Positions 57,345 through 64,000 of a stretch of DNA of 64,000 nucleotides are shown here, piece after piece. This DNA comes from Bettongia penicillata ogilbyi. Taxonomy: Eukaryota > Chordata > Mammalia > Diprotodontia > Potoroidae. Where the stretch lies: positions 8,791,900-8,855,899 of the forward strand of contig JAJHZJ010000531.1 of the NCBI GenBank assembly GCA_023548195.1. Reading direction: 5' to 3'. The position numbers and the translations under genes were made by a program. Under the pieces are notes generated by a model. It did no database searches, was not told the origin of the DNA, and saw only the letters and a program-made list of their open reading frames with translations. Each line of letters starts with the position of its first letter. Position 1 is the stretch's first letter.

Positions 57345-58985
57345 GGTCCAGGCAGTTGATTTCTTCCCTCCCCCTCTTCTATATTTCCCTTTTACTCCTA
57401 TGGGTGTCACCATCCTTTCAGTCATCCAGGCTTAAAACCTTGGTGTCTTTCTTGACACTTTACTCTTCCTTCAGACACTAACCAATCAGTCACTAAATAT
57501 TAATTAAGTGCCTCTTATGTACCAGGCGCTGTACAAAGTGCTGGGTATATAAAGAAAGGCAAAAGGAAGTCCCTGGTCTCAAAGAGAGACTAGGTGGCAT
57601 TTGGGGCATCTGGGTAGTGCAGTGCATAGATAGAGTGCTGCACCTGGAGTCAGGAACACGAGTTCCAATCTGACCTCAGGCATTTCCAAGGTGTGTTGAC
57701 TCTGAGCAAGTCACTTAACTCTGTTTGTCTCAGTTTCCTTATCTATAAAATGAACTGGAGAAGAAAATGGCAAACCATTCTAGTATCTTTGCCAATAAAA
57801 TCCACCCAAAGGGGTCTTGAAGGGTCAGATGTGACTGAAAATGACTAACCAACAACTCTCGGTTGCCTGGCGGGGTAGTATATGCAAATAACTATGTATA
57901 AACAAGCTATCTGCGGGATAAATTGGGAATAAACAACAGAGGAAGGCACTAGAATCCTTATAAGGAGGACTGGGAAAGGCTCCCTGTAGGAGGTTTGATT
58001 TTAGTTGGGACTTGAAGGAAGTCGGGGAAATCAGGAGGCAGAGATAGGGAGGAAGAGCATTTCCAAACACGGGGACAGCCGGTGAAAAGGCCCCTAGAAT
58101 GAGGAGATGGAATGTCTTATGAAAGGAGGCTGGTGTCGCCGAATTTCAGAGTATGTGAGAAGGTGTACGGAGTAAGAAGACATAAAGAGGGGCCGGACCG
58201 TGAAGGGCTTGAAGGACCAAACGGAGGGTCCATGCAGCTGCCAAATCTTGTTTCTGTCTACAAAACATCTCTCTCATACGCTCCCTTCTCTCCATTTGTA
58301 CAAGCACCACCGTGGTGCCAGTGCTCATCATCTCTGTTCTGGGTAATTGCAGTAGCCTTCTAACTGTTCCCCCTCCCTGCAGTGCTCCCCGCCTCTCCAA
58401 TCCATTCCCCATAGGGCTTCCAAAGTGATTTTCCTAAAGTGCTGTTTGGACCCTGCAACCTTTTGATAAACTCCATTGTCTCCCTATTACCTCTGGGATC
58501 AGATATAAACCCCTTTGTTTGGCATTTAAATCTCTTCATAACCTGGCCCCTCCTTACCTTTCTCATCTCCTTATACTTCACAGTCTCCACTCACTTAGAG
58601 GTCCTGCCATTTTGGCCTGTCTGCTGTTATGCACATATAGTGCCGAACCTCTTGTTTTTATGCCACTTCTCTCGGTGTCCATGGCTGGAACGGGCTTTGT
58701 TGTCACTGCCCGCTCTTAGAATATCTCGATTCCTTTGGGATGAAGCCTTTCCTGATTCCCCCACTTGTTACAGCCCTTACTTCTCAAGCTACCTACTATT
58801 GGGCATCTAGATATTATGTATATACTTTTAAACATACAAGTAGTCTGCCCAGTAGAATGGAAAGTGCTTGAGGTTGGGGACTGTTTTATCACTTTGCCTT
58901 TCAATCATCAGGGTTTCTCACTGTGCCTGGCACATGGTGCTTAATCGGTTGATTAATTAATTGATAGTGCTTATTGATTGAATGA
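57345..58985 (+). repeat. L2 LINE split by an antisense LINE, itself split by a SINE
   Basis: Outer L2 ORF2 relic: 57345-57480 (TCATCCAGGCTTAAAACC) and 58232-58985 (CCAATCCATTCCCCATAGGG ... TGTGCCTGGCACATGG). Middle antisense L2-clade element: 57481-57602 and 57858-58231. Inner type A SINE, sense: 57603-57857 (ATCTGGGTAGTGCAGTGC). Confidence 0.7.
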
Positions 58986-59990
58986 GTCTAATAGCATGGT
59001 GGCCCGAGTATCATTCATTTCATTTTTCTTAATGCCCCTGGAATGGCACTCAGCATCCCTTAACTAGTAAATTACATATTTCTTATCTAAGGGTTAGGAG
59101 ACCAGCTCAGTTATTCTCCTTTTTATTTGCCTTAGGCCCTGGAAACCTAAGGGCAAATTGTCTGGGGCTATGGATGACATTTCTTCCTCTACCTCATTAG
59201 CTGTCAGAGTAATCTCTCTAAAGCACAGATTTGACTATGGGATATCTTACTCAGAAGTCGTCAGTGGCTCCCTGTGAATGTCAGGATAAAATATGAAATC
59301 TTCAGCCTGGTATTTTAAACCCTCCACAATTCAGCCCCCACATAACTTTCCAGTCTTATTTCATAGTACTCCCTTTTACATACTCTCTGTTCCAGTTAAA
59401 CTAGCCTACTAGCTGTGTCCTTCCTGTGACGTTTTACCAAAAGTGGTACTGCAGATCTACAATGGACCCCCTCTTCCCCTCTGTATCTTACATTCCCTGT
59501 TATTATTGTTCAGTTGTGTCTACCTCTTTGTGACTCCATTTTGGGTTTTCTTGGCAAAGATACTAGAGTAGTTTGCTATTTCTTTTTCCAGCTCATTTTA
59601 CAGATGAGGAAACTGAGGCAAACAGGGTTAAGTGACTTGCCTAGGGTCACACAGTACGTGTCTGAGGCCATCTTTGAACTCAGGAAGATGAGTCTTCCTG
59701 ACTCAATCTAGCTGTCCCAATCTCTAGCATCCTTTAACTCACTACTCAAGTGTCAACTCCTGTCCTTTCAGGATGTACCCTTCCTCACTTTATTAATTTC
59801 TTCTTACAGAAATTATTTCACATATATGTATTGTATTAATAGTTACCGTGTGTTCCCCATGCACTCAGAAAAGTAGGTATGCTGCCTGAACACAGGGGCT
59901 TTCTTTGTGTCTATGTGTTTATAAATGCTTGTTATCTGCCTGTATCCCTAGGCCAGCATAATGCCTTGTTCTAGTGAAATTGAATTGTTA
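58986..59990 (+). repeat. L2 relic split by an antisense type A SINE
   Basis: L2 at about 59175-59490 and 59718-59990. The SINE spans 59495-59717 (TGTTCAGTTGTGTCTACC ... CAATCTAGCTGTCCC). 58986-59170 is unassigned. Confidence 0.65.
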
Positions 59991-61491
59991 TGTTCCCAGA
60001 GACAGTTGCCCTGGGGGCCTCTCCCATCACCTCTTTTAGTTATTTGTTGTTAGAAAGGTCAATACTATTCAAGAACTCATTGAGTTAAAGAATAATTTCT
60101 CCTTAATTAGAAATAGCCCTCATGAGGCAAATCATATTTACTGGCCTACAACTCCTAACCTATTAAGTTTTTTTTGTAGAATTTTTTTATGTAACAAAAT
60201 GACAGCGAATATTTTTTAATAGAAAATAATTAAACACAATAGGCCATATAAAAGTGGTAATATTTTCCATGCAATATTTTTTGTGAATTTTGCATACTGA
60301 GGGATTTTGTGTTTCCTTGTTTCTTGTCTTTAACCTACTTATGACTATAATGTAGAGGGTAAAAATTAACTCACTCATTGTTTTGAGTGATCATTCAAGC
60401 CACATCTGTTTGACTAAATGAAGGGTAAAGGGAAAAGACCTTCAAACATGAAGGACAAAGTAATTATTATTAGTTAAAGAGTAAAATATGTTAATTTATT
60501 CCTAGGGTTGCAGAAATTAGCAACATCAGTGAAGTGGGGAACAGAAAGATTAAAAGGAAGAAGCCTGGGTGCTGCCCTTAATGGCTAGTTTCACCAGAGA
60601 GTAATTAGCTTTAGATTCAGAGGACCTGGGGTCCAGTCTGCCTCTTCCACTTCTGCCTTCTGCAAGGTAGATCTTATGCAAGTCACTTAAGCTTCCACGT
60701 GCCTCAGTTTCCCTGTATGTAAAATGAAGAAATTGAACTAGATGTTTTGTGAAATCCTTTCCTCTTCTGGGGTTGTTTCCTTATTTGTGAAATGATAATA
60801 GATAAATGTCAGATATATTTTCTAAGTTTTCTTCTAATTTGAAATTATAGGATTCTAAATGCCATGATTATATGGTGGGACTTAATTTATTATGAAGCAT
60901 ACATATATCAGGGAATAAAAATGTAATTTTATTATATATTATAAATTTTACATTTCTGAAACCAAGTGTTAGTTATGATGAGTGATGATTACACACCCAG
61001 CTAACAAAAACTTGCTCCGCTTCTGAAAACTCAAGGCTAGTTTTGGGGAATGATTTAAATGGGCTATTCAAAGTCTCTTTAAAAACATTGTCCAAGTACA
61101 TTTGAATTCATGTATCTTTTTTCCTCTTGATTTGACAGTAGGAGACTCACATATTCACAATATTTCCATTGATGTCATAATTGGGAACATACTTAAAATA
61201 TGTGAATATTTGAAAGTTTCATTTAAGACTTTACTTGTCAGGGTTAAGACAGGAGGAATCTTTTGGATTTGAGCCTCTTAATTTATTTCCAACCTTGAAA
61301 TAACAGAAAGGTCAGTGCTGAAAAAGAAAACAAGTGAAAAAAGGCAGTTTAAAAGAGGAAAAACCCCATCCTGTTCTGTTATGAGGGTGGTGAGTCTGTG
61401 AGTTGAATGTATGATGTGAGGTGACCACATGCAAAGTAAAAAAATCTCATCCATTATTGTATAGCAACCCCTCTGGGGTTATCTCACTAGG
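59991..61491. other. Mostly unassigned, one MIR
   Basis: MIR at 60600-60775 (GCCTCAGTTTCCCTGTATG). The remainder is AT-rich and unrecognised; 60880-61490 in particular shows no repeat. Confidence 0.45.
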
Positions 61492-61765
61492 ATTGTGTTT
61501 GTCCCTTGTTGCGAAAGAAGACCATGCCATCAGAGAAATGATGACATGACTTGGCATTTGACTTTGCTTTGAGTGAGGGAGGGTTGTGCAGGTCACCAGC
61601 CTCACTTCTCCTCCAGAGCCATCTGAATCCAGTGATCAGATATTCATCAGGATGACTGGAGATTACTCAGGATGCACTGAGAGACTTTGTCCCCTTTAGG
61701 CTAAGGTCTTTGCAGGTATTCACTTAGGGTGAGGCAACACCCATTCATTGAATAGGGCTGTATAT
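61492..61765 (-). repeat. Type B-variant SINE, antisense
   Basis: GAAAGAAGACCATGCCATCAG body, ending with GGATGCACTGAGAGACT and CATTCATTGAATAGGGC, as in the copy at 33257. Confidence 0.7.
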
Positions 61766-62200
61766 TATATATTTCTACATTGAATGAGTTAACATCCAGT
61801 TCTCTTGTTCTCTCCAACACTATGATCCACCAGCCTCCTTGTCCTGAAAAATGCCTTTGCCATCCTCCAGAAACCTCATGCTGGATGATCCTGCAGCCTT
61901 CTCAAGCTGGAAGATCCACCTGCCTTTGTGGTCCCTTCTTCTGATTGGTTGTTTCCTCTTGAAATCTCCATTTTAAGGCAGGGCCCCAAGTCCAGCCATG
62001 TTTACTCCTTCAACCCTCTCTTGGCCCTGCCCTGGACTCTCCGGCATTGGTTAGCTATGACCTTCTTTTATTCTTTGGGGAAAATCTTTTATTTGCCCTT
62101 AGAGGATTGCCTTCAGTACTGATACATTGCTCTTTGCTTGACCAAAGGCATTTCAGGTCTTGTAAAGTACTTTACTCAAAGCCCAGCATACTTTCTGTCA
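61766..62200 (-). repeat. Unnamed repeat, possibly LTR-like, antisense
   Basis: Its 62043-62145 part matches 63736-63835 in inverted orientation. Read on the minus strand it has a GCAAATAAAAG polyadenylation-like word and, further on, AACCAATCAG. Family unknown; an LTR is only one possibility. Confidence 0.4.
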
Positions 62201-63189
62201 AATGGCCAGCAGAAACTAACCTTCACTCAGTCCCTTTAGATTCATTTGTGCAAAACGTCATCACCATTTTACAACCTGGCCTTTGAAGCTTGTAGCCAGA
62301 GACTTCTGAAAGTTTGCAACTTTCTTCACCTATGGAGCTTTAGAAACACAATTAAACAAAATTTGAGTTTGAAAATAGTACTATGATTTCTTTATAGAAC
62401 AAAAGCAATCCAAAAAAAAACATTAAAGTGAATCATTGTCTTAAAATGTTTAGCATGCATCTTCTATTAAAGAAATCTCCAAATATCCCTCACTCCACCA
62501 AAATATGTGAGATCCTTGTGTCTGTGATATGGCCAACAAATGTGTGTGAAACCATTCCAGTAACCAAAATAACTGGCTTTACTTTGATATTTCTTGGTTT
62601 CCACATTTGTTTTTGTTCCTCTGCCAATGTTCCATGATTTTTTGCTTAATTTTTGGCCGTATGTCTAAGTGTAACAGATATATCACTAAATTTAATTGTA
62701 TTATAGCTTTATGACATAGCAGAATTTCTGATCTTTGCTATGATTGACTGTCATTCTAAGTCTGTTCCAGGGCATCATACAGCTTATTTTCTAGAATATT
62801 CTTAAGTTCACATTTAGTCATTTAAAAATATATTTGAGACCTAGTGGCTTTATTCAATTTTTAGGTACATTTTTTTATCTGTTGTTAAAGTCTCTAGCTC
62901 TTAAGTATACCCACAATCCATGGGTTCTTTTTAATAGTTATTTTACATCATTTGAATTCCTTTTCAAGTGATTTTCCCTTTTTCATAAACTTGTGAAAAA
63001 ATTTTAATCATTTTGTCCTAAATCAACATAACAAAACCTTCAGTCTCACCAAATGTGCTTTATCCCAATCATGAATTTGACATAGTTTTACTTCCTGTCT
63101 ATATTTTTGGCTAAGTTGATTCAGGTGGGTATCAGGCAGCTCTGTTTCCTCTTTTGACTTTAATAATAGTAAGAGCTCATAGTTATATA
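62201..63189. other. AT-rich unassigned sequence
   Basis: No recognised repeat or exon. Confidence 0.4.
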
Positions 63190-63400
63190 TTGCATTTTGG
63201 TTGCAGAGTAGCTTCATACAGAGTATTTCTTCTGGTTCGCGCAGCAATCTTGGAAATCTGGTGGTTAGAATGAGGCTCAGAAAAGTTAATTTTCTTGGTC
63301 ACTCATAGAGTTAGTGAGTGGCTCTTAACCACTTTTGAGCTGTGACTCAAACACAGGTCTTTTAATTCTACACCCAGGGCTTTTCATACTATATACTCCA
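63190..63400 (-). repeat. MIR, antisense
   Basis: AGAATGAGGCTCAGAAAAG and TTGGTCACTCATAGAGTTAG. Confidence 0.55.
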
Positions 63401-63594
63401 CTGGTGTCAATGCCATTGTCAGCTCTGTCTTCTTGCACCTTTACCTACATTATTTCTAGCTCTGCTCTTTAAAGCTAAGCTGGACAATCCAAGATGACCT
63501 CCTTCAGATACTGAAAATAACTCTCGAGTTTCCTTCAGATCTTTTCTTCTCTAAGATAAACATCACCATTTTCTTCTACTGATTTTTGTTTGGA

Positions 63595-64000
63595 ATGGTC
63601 ATGAGGCCTTCTCCCATCCTCTGGCATTTAAAGCTCTTCATACCTGGACCTGTCCTATCTTTCTTATTTTCTACTTTACAGACTGTATGCACTTTGCAGT
63701 CTACAACACTCTATTTCTACTTGTATAAAATGTTTGTGCAAAGAGCTGTGTGTCAGTACTGAAGGCAGTCCTCTGAGTGAGAGCAAATAAAAGGTTTTCC
63801 CCTCAAAATAAAAGAAAATCAAAGCTAACCAACTCTGGATTTTCACTACCATTTTATTTGGACAAAGGAGAAAGAGACTTCTGTAGGCAACAAAATACTG
63901 GGCTACAATACTGAAAAATTGCAATTCTTCAAGCACTACACTCTATCTCCTTTCCCTTTGCCTTTGTACTGATTGACACCTGTGTCTGGAATGCCCTGCT
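63595..64000 (+). repeat. L2 relic split by a 223-bp insert with 9-bp TSD
   Basis: L2 ORF end at 63595-63714 (AAAGCTCTTCATACCTGGAC) resumes at 63938 (TGTCTGGAATGCCCTGC). The insert 63715-63937 is flanked by ACACTCTAT at 63706-63714 and 63938-63946 and contains the unnamed repeat in plus orientation. Confidence 0.6.

Noticed and set aside
58439..58810. 123-codon plus-strand frame
   Set aside because: It lies in the L2 ORF2 relic and is a remnant.

Overview
This window is vertebrate nuclear DNA and almost certainly comes from a marsupial. There are no compact open genes. The sequence is dominated by interspersed repeats: tRNA-headed CORE-type SINEs of the marsupial MAR/WSINE style, old MIR and L2 copies, CR1/L3-like LINE relics, L1 tails, hAT-like MITEs, and ORF1-only relatives of L1 (HAL1, half-L1). 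The two abundant SINE types and the sequence of the L1/HAL1 ORF1 point to a marsupial. I cannot fix the species; an Australian lineage is plausible.

The only host-gene coding sequence I can support is a 107-nt exon at 49982-50088 on the plus strand. It has a consensus acceptor and donor and one open frame. The peptide matches my recollection of the second coding exon of FHOD3, a formin needed for sarcomeric actin organisation. The window is therefore read as about 50 kb of FHOD3 intron 1, exon 2, and about 14 kb of the next intron. Everything else is intronic.

Layout. 1-9.5 kb: SINEs, MIRs, MITEs, an antisense CR1/L3 relic (6.8-7.7 kb) and an L1 3'-UTR relic. 9.6-11.4 kb: a HAL1 copy with decayed ORF1, flanked by a 15-bp target-site duplication but lacking a poly(A) 3' end. 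11.5-25.5 kb: scattered SINEs, an L1 tail, a sense CR1/L3 relic and simple repeats. 25.7-31.5 kb: two near-complete antisense HAL1 elements lying head to tail inside a split MITE; one keeps an intact 366-codon ORF1. 33.1-35.2 kb: alternating CA/TA microsatellites, SINE pieces and an 850-bp homopyrimidine pentanucleotide array that turns from CCCTT-type to CCCCT-type units. 35.5-42.5 kb: the longest repeat-poor stretch, with a candidate regulatory segment and a 78-bp direct duplication. 42.5-48.2 kb: L1 and L2 relics. 48.2-50.5 kb: mostly unique sequence around the exon. 50.5-64 kb: L2-rich intron with several nested insertions.

No RNA gene, CRISPR array, operon or bacterial feature is present. 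The observations most worth following are the tandem HAL1 pair, the 3'-truncated HAL1 insertion, the G-quadruplex-prone array and the small duplications.
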